From Actinomycetes bacterium (GTDB taxonomy: Bacteria > Actinomycetota > Acidimicrobiia > Acidimicrobiales > JAKAOS01): a DNA stretch of 32,241 nucleotides. The stretch spans positions 1 through 32,241 of the forward strand of contig JAJYWE010000016.1 in the NCBI GenBank assembly GCA_021791675.1. Reading direction: 5' to 3'. Below the pieces are notes generated by a model. The model was not told the origin of the DNA. It searched no databases and saw nothing but the letters and a program-made list of their open reading frames with translations. How positions within the stretch are numbered: the stretch's first letter is position 1; each line of letters starts with the position of its first letter. A program made the translations under genes and the position numbers. This document shows, in pieces, positions 14,910-21,893 of the stretch.

Positions 14910-15871
14910 GCCACGGCCGCCGCAGCTCGGCGCTGGGTGAACTTGAGGAAGCCGAAGGAGAGGATGAACGTGCCGACCGCGAGCAGCACGGCGATCGCCG
15001 CAGCGTAGTTCGGGTTGTTGAAGGTGAAGGCCTGCGTGTAGGCCATCAGGTTCGGGGTGTAGGTACTGGTGATGGTGCCGGAGAGCGTCCGCATCACCTC
15101 TGGCTCGCTGAACAGCTGCAGCGTGCCGATGATGGAGAAGACCCCGGTGAGCACGAGTGCCGGGAAGACCAGCGGGATCTTGACCCTCGTGGCCACCTTC
15201 CAGTCGGTGGCCCCGTCCAGGCGGGCCGCCTCGAAGAGATCCCGTGGCAGCGCCTGGAGCGCGGCGAAGATGATGAGCATGTTGTAGCCGGTGTACTCCC
15301 AGGTGACGATGTTCGCGATGGACCAGAGGGCCAGGTTCTGGCCGAGGAAGTCCACGTGGCCGACCGGCGTGTGGCCGAGGATGCTCACGATGGGACTGAT
15401 CCCCGGCACGTAGAGGAAGCCCCACAGGATGGCTGCGAGCACGCCCGGGATGCCGTAGGGGAGGAAGAACGCGAGCCGGAAGAAGCGGCGGAGCTTGACC
15501 CGACCCCAGTCCAGGAGGAGCGCGCACGTGAGCGCGAGGCCCAACATGACCGGGATCTGCACCACGCCGAACAGCAGCATCCGGAGCACCCCGCTCGTGA
15601 AGGCGGGGTCCGTGAGCGCGGTCCCGTAGTTGTGGAGCCCGACGAAGTGCTGCGAGGTCGCCCCCGACAGCCCGAGCCCGGACGTCGAGACCGAGAAGAG
15701 GCTGATGTAGATCGAATAACCGATCGGGATCAGGATGAAGACCGCGAACAGCAGGAGGAAGGGAGTGAGGAAGAGCAGCGGGGCTGCGATCTTCCGGCTC
15801 GAGCGCCCCCGGCGCACTCTCGCACGCTGGGGCGCTACCTCCTCCGTCGTGACCACCGCTGCCGTCGACAT
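14906..15871 (-). CDS. ABC sugar transporter permease (MalF/UgpA-like)
   Basis: The 321-residue protein has a positively charged N-terminus (RRGRSSRK) before TM1 (LLFLTPFLLLFAVFILIPIG). About six segments follow, with the EAA loop LFEAARLDGATDWKVATRVK, characteristic of the MalF-type CUT1 permease. It pairs with the next permease and with the binding lipoprotein to carry oligosaccharides across the membrane. The start ATG 15871 is preceded by a GAGGAGGGGGAG purine run. A 335-bp gap with a stem-loop separates it from the binding-protein gene, which probably lowers its expression relative to that gene. Confidence 0.9.
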   Translation of the reverse strand: MSTAAVVTTEEVAPQRARVRRGRSSRKIAAPLLFLTPFLLLFAVFILIPIGYSIYISLFSVSTSGLGLSGATSQHFVGLHNYGTALTDPAFTSGVLRMLLFGVVQIPVMLGLALTCALLLDWGRVKLRRFFRLAFFLPYGIPGVLAAILWGFLYVPGISPIVSILGHTPVGHVDFLGQNLALWSIANIVTWEYTGYNMLIIFAALQALPRDLFEAARLDGATDWKVATRVKIPLVFPALVLTGVFSIIGTLQLFSEPEVMRTLSGTITSTYTPNLMAYTQAFTFNNPNYAAAIAVLLAVGTFILSFGFLKFTQRRAAAAVA

Positions 15872-15940
15872 CTCCCCCTCCTCCTCGGGCCCTCGTGGCC
15901 CTTCGACTCCTGAACCGTCCCCGCCAGCGGCGCAACGACT

Positions 15941-16032
15941 GCCGGTCACGCACCGGGACCTCCGCCGGTCACGCACGGGGAACACCCGCCTGTCACGCAG
16001 GGGAGGCCCGCCGCTACGCACCGGGAAACCCC
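15941..16032. repeat. Four imperfect ~23-bp tandem repeats
   Basis: Units begin at about 15941, 15964, 15988 and 16010, with the shared core GCCGGTCACGCACCGGGAAC and small changes (for example TGTCACGCAGGGGAGG in the third and a missing base in the fourth). They lie in the transcribed spacer of the operon, ~70 bp upstream of the MalF-like gene. Function unknown. Confidence 0.8.
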
Positions 16033-16156
16033 CTCGCGCTCGCCTCCTCGACACCCGGCAACGCCCGCTGGCCACGCCACGCCACGCTGGCAGCGCGCCT
16101 TGCGCGCTCGTCGCAGCCGCCCGGAGCGCGCACCTGGTTCCGGCCCGGGCGCGGGC

Positions 16157-16197
16157 CCGCACCCTCCCCGACCGTCAACGGGTCAGGGAGGGTGCGG
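16157..16197 (-). terminator. Strong intercistronic stem-loop after the binding-protein gene
   Basis: CCGCACCCTCCC pairs with GGGAGGGTGCGG in a 12-bp stem, and inside it GACC pairs with GGTC around the loop GTCAACG. It starts 10 bp after the TGA of the solute-binding gene. With no U-tract it is more likely a partial terminator or mRNA-stabilising structure than a full stop. Confidence 0.65.
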
Positions 16198-16206
16198 TGG
16201 GCGCTC

Positions 16207-17571
16207 CTACCCGGCCCGGACGCTGAAGCCCTGGGACTTCATGAGCGACAGCGTCTGGGACTGCACGGACTGGAGGACCGCCCCGAGCGACGGACCGCCG
16301 GTCACCGACTTCGCGAACCCGTCGGCCATCTGGGTGAAGGTCTGGCTCATCACCGGTCCCCAGGTCCAGTTCGGGTCGGTGTTCGCCGCGGACTGGCGGA
16401 AGACCGTGAAGATGTTCTGCCCGCCGAAGAAGGCAAGTCCCGAGTTGACCTCGGGAAGCTTCTGCGCCTGGACCTCCGCGGGATAGAGCCCACCTGCCGA
16501 GATCAGCGTCTTCCAGCTGCTGAGGTTGGTGTTGAGCCACATCGCGAACTCGGCCGCCTGCTGGGGGTGCTTGGTGTCCTTGAACACCACGGTCGTCGAA
16601 CCACCCCAGCTGCTCTCGACCGGCGCGCCCGAGGTGCTCCACTGCGGCATCGGGGCCACTCGCCAGTCACCCTTCGTTCCGGGGGCGTTCGAGGCGATGG
16701 TGTTGTCGCCCCAGACGGCGGTCGGCCAGGTGGCGACGACACCGTTCTGGAGGTCGTGGTACCAGCCGTCGGCGAAGTCGGGCTCCACCTTGACCAGCTT
16801 CTTGTTGATGAGCTGCTGCCAGTAGTTCGCCACCTGCATGCTCGCCGCGTCGTCGATGTGGACCACCCAGCTCTGCCCCGAGATGGAGAACCATCGTGCC
16901 TGGTTCTGCCACGCCAGCGCCGAGAACCACTGCGTGTCCTGGGGCGGGAAGGCGGTGATGTAGATGTTCGGATTGTCGGCGTGGAGCGTTGCGGCATCAC
17001 TGGCGTACTGGGCCCAGGTCGTCGGCACCGGCAGGTGGTACTTCTTGAAGATGTCGGCCCGGTAGAAGAGCGCCGTCGGGCCGGTGTCCTGGGGGATCGC
17101 GTAGATCGCGCTGCCGAGCGTGACGGCGCTCCAGGCGGACGGGATGAAGTCCTGCTTCACCGAGGCGGCGCCATAGGGTGCGAGGTTCACCAGGCCTCCG
17201 ACGTGCTCGAAGTTCGGGAGCACCGAGTACTCGACCTGACCGAGATCGGGTGCGTTACCCGCCTGGAGTGCGGTGAACATCTTGGCGTAGGTCCCTGCGT
17301 TACCCGAGGTGGTCTCGTCCAGCGTGACGTGGATTCCCGGGTGGGTCTTGTTGAAGAGGTTCACCGAGGCCTGGATGCCGGGCACCCAGGACCAGAAGGT
17401 GAGGTTCACGGTTCCGGCAGAGCTGGTCTTCCCGCGTGCGCTCGCCGTGCTCGTGGTGGAACCGGACGAGCCGGTGCCGGAGCTCGAGCTGCACGCAGCG
17501 AGAGCCAGTGAGGCTGCGGCAGCAGCCAGCCCGAGGCGCGCGACGCCTCGACCACGCCAACGTCTTGTCAT
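16207..17571 (-). CDS. ABC transporter extracellular sugar-binding lipoprotein
   Basis: The 454-residue protein begins MTRRWRGRGVARLG, then a hydrophobic signal and lipobox SLALAAC (acylated Cys near residue 28), followed by a Ser/Gly/Thr linker. The mature part has the family-1 solute-binding pattern: VNLTFWSWVPGIQASVNLFNKTHPGI, MFTALQAGNAPDLGQVEYS, YAIPQDTGPTALFYRADIF and the C-lobe with QQAAEFAMWLNT. Tryptophans along the cleft (for example WSW, WFS, WTWG) suit carbohydrate stacking. ATG 17571 is preceded by GGGGGAAG at 4 bases, better than upstream in-frame starts that would bury the signal peptide. It is the first gene of the galactoside operon. Confidence 0.92.
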   Translation of the reverse strand: MTRRWRGRGVARLGLAAAAASLALAACSSSSGTGSSGSTTSTASARGKTSSAGTVNLTFWSWVPGIQASVNLFNKTHPGIHVTLDETTSGNAGTYAKMFTALQAGNAPDLGQVEYSVLPNFEHVGGLVNLAPYGAASVKQDFIPSAWSAVTLGSAIYAIPQDTGPTALFYRADIFKKYHLPVPTTWAQYASDAATLHADNPNIYITAFPPQDTQWFSALAWQNQARWFSISGQSWVVHIDDAASMQVANYWQQLINKKLVKVEPDFADGWYHDLQNGVVATWPTAVWGDNTIASNAPGTKGDWRVAPMPQWSTSGAPVESSWGGSTTVVFKDTKHPQQAAEFAMWLNTNLSSWKTLISAGGLYPAEVQAQKLPEVNSGLAFFGGQNIFTVFRQSAANTDPNWTWGPVMSQTFTQMADGFAKSVTGGPSLGAVLQSVQSQTLSLMKSQGFSVRAG

Positions 17572-17633
17572 GTGCTTCCCCCGTTGCTCGATCGCCGGCA
17601 CCGCTTCCGGAGAGCTTCCGCCGCTCGGAGCTC

Positions 17634-17700
17634 GTGCGATGTTGTTGTGTTCTCGGCGGCCGTGCGGGACACGACCGCCTGAGAACCGACACGATCGCAC
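17634..17700. promoter_or_regulatory. Long interrupted dyad, candidate operator in the divergent promoter
   Basis: GTGCGAT (17634-17640) pairs with ATCGCAC (17694-17700). Inside it GTTCTC-GGCGG (17649-17659) pairs with CCGCC-T-GAGAAC (17675-17686), with a single extra T. All arms share one centre near 17667. The right outer arm overlaps the -10 region of the binding-protein operon. The most likely ligand is the DeoR protein encoded at the operon's end. Confidence 0.6.
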
Positions 17701-17719
17701 AGGCTCACTCGATTGTCAA
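17691..17719 (-). promoter_or_regulatory. Candidate sigma-70-type promoter of the galactoside transport operon
   Basis: On the minus strand TTGACA (17719-17714) is a perfect -35 box. It is followed after 17 bases by GATCGT (17696-17691), a weak -10. The 5' leader to ATG 17571 would be about 110 bases and includes most of the dyad, as expected for repressor control. Confidence 0.5.
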
Positions 17720-17774
17720 CGCGCCCTCGCACGCACTCCGGCCACAGCACCACGGGGGACGGCCCTCGGCGAGT

Positions 17775-17786
17775 TACGCTGCGGCG
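17775..17786 (+). promoter_or_regulatory. Candidate -10 box for a leaderless alpha-galactosidase transcript
   Basis: TACGCT (17775-17780) fits TANNNT and ends six bases before ATG 17787, so the transcript would start at the start codon. No Shine-Dalgarno sequence is present. The -35 position shows no consensus, so activation or weak basal activity is possible. Confidence 0.35.
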
Positions 17787-19304
17787 ATGCACGACGAGCT
17801 CTCCGACGAGTCCTTCAGCCCGGTGGCAGCGCTCGAGATCGATCCGTCTCGGGCGCTGATCTACGAGCACGGCTGGCAGTCGTGGAGCCCCGCCGGCGCC
17901 TACCGACCGGGGGAGGACTCACCCCGGCCCAAGCTGGCTCGGACGCAGATCATGGGCTTCCGGCCAGGATCTCCAGCACCGAGGGCGGTCTTCCAGGGCG
18001 AGGGACTCCTCGCCGTCGACCCCGGTGACGGCGGGCCGGTCGAGATCTTCTCGAGCCCCGACCCCTGGCACGCAGTGGCCTCCATCCGCGCGCGGGCCCA
18101 CGAGGGGCGGGTCGTGGTCTCCGCGAACGGACCGGTGGAGCGACGGACGAGCCGTGAGCACGAGCGGCTCGGCGCTGCCCTCGGGAGCTGGGCGACGGAG
18201 CTCGCAGCCAGGCGAACGGGCTCGCGCAGCCCCGCACACCTCGGACCCCCGGTCGAGCTACGCCCACTCGACCCGGTGTGGTGCAGCTGGTACTGCCTCT
18301 GGCGCGGCGTCACGGCACCCGACGTGGCGGCGGCGATCTCGGGGATCGATCGTGCGGGACTCGAGGTCCGGGTCGTCCAGGTCGACGACGGTTGGCAGGC
18401 AGGGATCGGGGACTGGGACGAGGTCCGGGAGGGCTTCGGCGACCTCGGATCCCTGGCGGGTCGGATCCGAGACGGCGGCCGCGCGGCAGGTATCTGGGTG
18501 GCACCGTTCCTGGTAGGGAGCGAGAGCAGGCTCGCGCGCACCCACCCCGACTGGCTGGTGGGAGCGGCGGACGCGGGAGAGAACTGGGAGCAACGGCTCG
18601 GGGTGCTCGACGTGACCCATCCCCAGGCCGCCGCGTACCTCACCACGAGCCTGCGCGCCCTCGTCGACATGGGGTTCGACCTGTTCAAACTGGACTTCCT
18701 CTACGGCGGCGCGATCGAGGGCCGGCGCCACGCCGACTGTTCCGGACTGGACGCCTACCAGGAGGGGATGCGCGTCGTCTCCGAGGCGATCGGACCCGGG
18801 CCTACCCTCCTCGGCTGCGGCGCACCCCTCCTCCCGAGCATCGGCTGGGTGCATGCGATGCGGATCGGCCCGGACATCGCGCCCTGGTTCGCACCGCCCG
18901 AGGGAGACCTGAGCCTCCCCGGGGGCCTCTCGGCGCGCCTCGCCACCCGCGCCCGCGCCTTCGCCCACGGCCGGTTCTGGGTCAACGATCCGGACTGCCT
19001 CCTCGCCCGTCCCGGGGTCGAGCGCCGGCAGGCCTGGGCATCGCTGCTCGGCCGCATGCCGGGCACCCTGGCAGCCTTCAGCGACCTCCCGGACGACCTC
19101 GACCCCTGGGGCATCGATGCCGTGCGGCGGCTGCTCCGTCCTGCGACCACGACACCCCTCGACATCGACCTCGACGAGCTGCTGGCACCGGAGGACCTGG
19201 ACGAGCTCCCGGCACGAGACGGCCGGGAGGCCCTCGACACCGGGGACAACGACACCGCGAACAGGGACACCGCGAACAGGGACGCACGCGCGAGCGGCGC
19301 CTGA
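17787..19304 (+). CDS. Alpha-galactosidase (GH36-type, clan GH-D)
   Basis: The 505-residue protein carries clan GH-D hallmarks. HGWQSWSP (about residue 28) belongs to the N-terminal beta domain. PVWCSWYC opens the TIM barrel and VVQVDDGWQ follows. GIWVAPFLVG is next. The nucleophile is Asp303 in LFKLDFLYGG, and the acid/base is Asp363 in MRIGPD. It releases terminal alpha-galactose from raffinose- or melibiose-type sugars. There is no signal peptide, so it acts in the cytoplasm, next to the divergent importer. It is shorter than full GH36 enzymes (~700); the usual C-terminal beta-sandwich is replaced by an acidic tail with the duplicated pentapeptide DTANR. It could also act on related alpha-linked sugars. 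Confidence 0.87.
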   Translation: MHDELSDESFSPVAALEIDPSRALIYEHGWQSWSPAGAYRPGEDSPRPKLARTQIMGFRPGSPAPRAVFQGEGLLAVDPGDGGPVEIFSSPDPWHAVASIRARAHEGRVVVSANGPVERRTSREHERLGAALGSWATELAARRTGSRSPAHLGPPVELRPLDPVWCSWYCLWRGVTAPDVAAAISGIDRAGLEVRVVQVDDGWQAGIGDWDEVREGFGDLGSLAGRIRDGGRAAGIWVAPFLVGSESRLARTHPDWLVGAADAGENWEQRLGVLDVTHPQAAAYLTTSLRALVDMGFDLFKLDFLYGGAIEGRRHADCSGLDAYQEGMRVVSEAIGPGPTLLGCGAPLLPSIGWVHAMRIGPDIAPWFAPPEGDLSLPGGLSARLATRARAFAHGRFWVNDPDCLLARPGVERRQAWASLLGRMPGTLAAFSDLPDDLDPWGIDAVRRLLRPATTTPLDIDLDELLAPEDLDELPARDGREALDTGDNDTANRDTANRDARASGA

Positions 19305-19510
19305 GGGGCGGACCGAGCAGCTGGCGGAACGAGCCCAGCGAGTCGCCAGGGCACGCGCTGCGCGCAGCGGCGCCCGAGGAGCGCGACCCCCTCGCCTGGG
19401 TGTCCGGCAACGGTTGGGCCGAACGGCCCTACCGCTCCGGTCCCTCGGAGGCGAGGATCCGATCACGGGCTCGGACACTGCCAGCCGAGCTCGTCGAGAA
19501 GGAGCTGACC

Positions 19511-20071
19511 ATGCCCACGGCACCGTTCGAGACCGCAACGCGCTTCAGCGTGGAGTGGGAGCTCGTCCATCCCGAGCCCCCCTCGCTCCCTCCGCCGGCG
19601 ACCCTGCGGCCGTCGGTCGGACTGCGGTGGTGCCCTGCCTGCGTGGTGACGCCGCTCGAGGCCGCGGACGGCGCTGCCCCTACCTGGTGCCGGACCTGCG
19701 GGTCCACCTGGCAGCCAGACGCCCTGCCGACCGAGCGGCCGGCCGCGACAAGGGGTCTCGGCGAGCCCGAGCGGAGACGCCCCGGCGCAACGGGGGGTCA
19801 GGGTGAGTCCGTTCCGACGACAACGGAGCGAGCGTCCCGAGTCGACGACACCTGGCCGGCAGGGGACGTCACCCCAACCGATCGTGGCCGGGCGGCGGCG
19901 TCGGGTGATCCAGCCAGTCCCGTACGTGCGGCGGCAGCGCGATCGACGAGTCCAGCCCGGGGGCAGGACGCGCCGGGCCGAACACCATCCGCGCCGGGAG
20001 CTCGCCCGCCCAGAGCGAGAGCAGCCCGTCGGGGCCGTCGCCGTCGTCCGGCGGGCCGGCACGAACCTTGA
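19511..20071 (+). CDS. Possible small zinc-ribbon protein
   Basis: ATG 19511 is preceded by AAGGAG with a 6-base gap, one of the best ribosome-binding sites in the window. The first ~80 residues contain a zinc-ribbon pattern CPAC...CRTCG (Cys-x2-Cys, 18 residues, Cys-x2-Cys). The frame then continues as Arg/Ala/Pro-rich low complexity to a stop at 20069-20071, running ~200 bp antisense through the end of the PPOX-family gene. That tail is probably not functional, or the true end is lost by a frameshift. No family recognised. The gene lies ~200 bp after the alpha-galactosidase. Confidence 0.4.
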   Translation: MPTAPFETATRFSVEWELVHPEPPSLPPPATLRPSVGLRWCPACVVTPLEAADGAAPTWCRTCGSTWQPDALPTERPAATRGLGEPERRRPGATGGQGESVPTTTERASRVDDTWPAGDVTPTDRGRAAASGDPASPVRAAAARSTSPARGQDAPGRTPSAPGARPPRARAARRGRRRRPAGRHEP

Positions 20072-20624
20072 CCGAGGCCTCCGCGAGGCCGAGGACGACG
20101 ACCGTGGTCTGCGCGAGCTCTGCCGCAGTCGGTGCCCGGGCGTAGTCCCACTGTCCGGGGAGGACCTGTTCGGAGATCGCGCGCAGCGCAACCAGCTTCT
20201 CGTCGGGATCGCGGAGCGCCTGCGCCTCGCCGTAGATCATCGCCGCCCGGTAGTTGGCCGCCTCGTTGAACACCGAACGGGCGAGCACGATCCCGTCGAG
20301 ATGCGTGACGGTGACACAGACCGGGTTACCCCGGGCGCGTCGCAAGCTCTGGCTGGCCACCGATCCGTGGACGTAGAGCCGATCACCTGCGCGCCCGTAG
20401 GTCGTCGGTACGACCATCGGCCAGCCGTCCACGACGACACCGAGGTGGCAGAGGAACCCGGCGTCGAGGACCGCCTCCAGCGCAGCGCGGTCGTGGCTCC
20501 CCTGCTCCGGGAAGCGCCGAAGGCGCGTCCGCTCGCTCGGGGCTGCGAGCCCCCCCTCCGCCCGCTCGCTCGGGGCTGCGAGCCCCCCCTCCGCCCGCTC
20601 GCTCGGCGATTCCTCTCCCGTCAC
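19869..20624 (-). CDS. Pyridoxamine-5'-phosphate-oxidase-like FMN-binding protein
   Basis: The 251-residue protein matches the flavin-nucleotide-binding PPOX-like group. It has a helix ALEAVLDAGFLCHLGVVVDG, the strand WPMVVPTTYGRAGDRLYVHG, then SVASQSLRRARGNPVCVTVTH, DGIVLARSVFNEAANYRAAM and a C-terminal WAGELPARMVFGPARPAPGL segment. Relatives bind FMN or a related deazaflavin and act in flavin redox chemistry or haem/bilin handling; the substrate here is unknown. GTG 20624 is 9 bp downstream of the Rrf2 stop, so the two are probably co-transcribed. The N-terminus has a duplicated 11-residue unit (SERAEGGLAAP twice, then SER) from a 33-bp tandem repeat, and may be unstructured. Confidence 0.85.
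   Translation of the reverse strand: MTGEESPSERAEGGLAAPSERAEGGLAAPSERTRLRRFPEQGSHDRAALEAVLDAGFLCHLGVVVDGWPMVVPTTYGRAGDRLYVHGSVASQSLRRARGNPVCVTVTHLDGIVLARSVFNEAANYRAAMIYGEAQALRDPDEKLVALRAISEQVLPGQWDYARAPTAAELAQTTVVVLGLAEASVKVRAGPPDDGDGPDGLLSLWAGELPARMVFGPARPAPGLDSSIALPPHVRDWLDHPTPPPGHDRLG
20531..20606. repeat. 33-bp tandem repeat with internal hairpin, inside the PPOX-family gene
   Basis: Two exact 33-bp copies (20531-20563, 20564-20596) plus a 10-bp partial copy. Each full copy contains GGGGCT-GCG-AGCCCC, a perfect 6-bp stem with a 3-base loop. Being a multiple of 3, copy-number change keeps the frame. On the mRNA the two stems sit just after the start codon. Confidence 0.9.
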
Positions 20625-20633
20625 CCCGTCACC

Positions 20634-21776
20634 CTAGGTCACAGGCACCGGGCCGGGGCCCGCCGCGAGCCCGCTCGGGCGGGACCGGTCACCCTCCGAC
20701 ACGGGTGTCGCTCCCGCCGACCTCCGCCGCCGGCCCGAGCTCGCACGCTCCACGAGGCGTGCGCGTCGGGGTGGGCCACCCCTCGCAGTCCCGTCCAGGG
20801 CGAGGCTGCGGAGGAACGCGCGCGCCCCCACCCGCCCGAGGCGCGACACCAGCTCGAGGTCGGCGAGCTCGGCGTCGGGCGACGCGCCCTTTCCCCTGGA
20901 GGGCGGGCGGAGGAGGCCCGCGAGGCTGAGCTCGCTCCCCCCGTCGGGCCCAGCCAGGACGGTCAGGGTCAGATCGGCATGCGACGACGACCCGTCGGCA
21001 CCCGTCGCCTCCCAGGCAAGCTCGAACCTTCGCGGGGGCGCAGCGACCAGTAGGGGTCGGGATCGCGCCCCGCCGGGAACGCGCAACGTTGCGGCCGACG
21101 CGCCCTCGACCCCGACCGGGTGGACCGCGGCCGAGACCTCGACCGGCGCCCACGGCGGCGTGCGCGGGCGGGTGCGGAGCCGGACGGCGTCGGCTTCCCG
21201 GTAGGCCCGCGCAACGGCGCGACCGACGCGTTCGGGCTGCGCCACCCACGCGGCGAGCGCGTCGGGATCGCTCTCCAGCTGGATCCGGTCGGACAGCGCG
21301 ATGCTCGTCGGAATCGGTCGGTGGGAGTCGAGAGGGCGACCGCTACTCGAGCCCGCGAGCGCCTGGTCGCGCGCCGCAAGCGTCGCAAGGCTGGTGGTGG
21401 CGAGTGCGTCGCGTAGCGCGTCCGCCGCCGAGCGCCACGTCTCGTGGAGCGGGCAGACCGAGTCCCAGCGGCACGGCCCATCGCCGAGCGCGCAGCGCGC
21501 AGCGCGCAGCGGACCCTCTGCCGCCTCCACGACGTCGAGGAGGGTGATCGCCTCGGGCGCGCGGGCGAGGCGGTAGCCGCCGTCCCGGCCCGAACGCGAC
21601 TCGGCGAGCCCCGCTCGCACGAGGACCGTCACGATCTGGGGAGCGAAGGTGAGCGGCACACCCATCTCGGCAACGATCTCGCGGACCTTGCGCCACTCGC
21701 CCGTGGGCCAGGCCCTGGCCAGGGCCAGCGCCGAGCGCATCACGTAGTCCCCCCGCTTGGAAAGGCTCATGTCCAT
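20634..21776 (-). CDS. Rrf2-family iron-sulfur regulator with long C-terminal extension (paralogue 1)
   Basis: Of 380 residues, the first ~75 form the Rrf2 winged helix (LSKRGDYVMRSALALA; VPLTFAPQIVTVLVRAGLAE; SGRDGGYRLAR). Cys95, Cys102 and Cys108 in RCALGDGPCRWDSVCPLHE (C-x6-C-x5-C) are positioned to hold an iron-sulfur cluster, as in IscR, NsrR and RsrR. After residue ~150 comes an extension of ~230 residues absent from ordinary Rrf2 proteins (140-170 residues). It includes FELAWEATGADG, SSSHADLTLTVLAG and a terminal helix, SRPBCC-like by pattern. The start ATG 21776 has a -10 box exactly 6 bases upstream (leaderless). It diverges from the polyferredoxin operon and precedes the PPOX-family gene by 9 bp. 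Confidence 0.85.
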   Translation of the reverse strand: MDMSLSKRGDYVMRSALALARAWPTGEWRKVREIVAEMGVPLTFAPQIVTVLVRAGLAESRSGRDGGYRLARAPEAITLLDVVEAAEGPLRAARCALGDGPCRWDSVCPLHETWRSAADALRDALATTSLATLAARDQALAGSSSGRPLDSHRPIPTSIALSDRIQLESDPDALAAWVAQPERVGRAVARAYREADAVRLRTRPRTPPWAPVEVSAAVHPVGVEGASAATLRVPGGARSRPLLVAAPPRRFELAWEATGADGSSSHADLTLTVLAGPDGGSELSLAGLLRPPSRGKGASPDAELADLELVSRLGRVGARAFLRSLALDGTARGGPPRRARLVERASSGRRRRSAGATPVSEGDRSRPSGLAAGPGPVPVT

Positions 21777-21782
21777 GCGGCA

Positions 21783-21811
21783 ACTGTATGGGATCGCTTT
21801 TGATTAGTCAA
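21783..21811 (-). promoter_or_regulatory. Leaderless promoter of Rrf2 paralogue 1
   Basis: Minus strand: TTGACT (21811-21806), 17-base spacer, TACAGT (21788-21783), then six bases to ATG 21776. The start of transcription would coincide with the ATG. The -35 lies in the palindrome AGTCAATGACT (21806-21816), which suggests autoregulation. Confidence 0.65.
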
Positions 21812-21844
21812 TGACTTGACGTAGGGTTGCGCTTGGAATATTGT
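21806..21844 (+). promoter_or_regulatory. Promoter and putative operator of the polyferredoxin operon
   Basis: Plus strand: -35 TTGACG (21816-21821), 17-base spacer, -10 TATTGT (21839-21844). The -35 boxes of the two divergent promoters are 4 bp apart. The perfect palindrome AGTCA-A-TGACT (21806-21816) covers the minus -35 and touches the plus -35, so one bound dimer could silence both. AT-rich bases here contrast with the surrounding GC-rich DNA. Confidence 0.65.
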
Positions 21845-21893
21845 TCTGGGCAGGCCGACACCGAGCCAGACCCGACCGAGCCAAGGAGGAACG

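Larger units (their letters stand above)
15872..16206. other. Non-coding spacer between binding-protein and permease genes
   Basis: No gene is supported in these 335 bases. They contain a strong stem-loop just past the binding-protein stop (16157-16197), a four-unit ~23-bp repeat (15941-16032) and the permease ribosome-binding site. Long spacers with stable stems are common after solute-binding genes and protect the upstream mRNA; that role is inferred. Confidence 0.6.
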
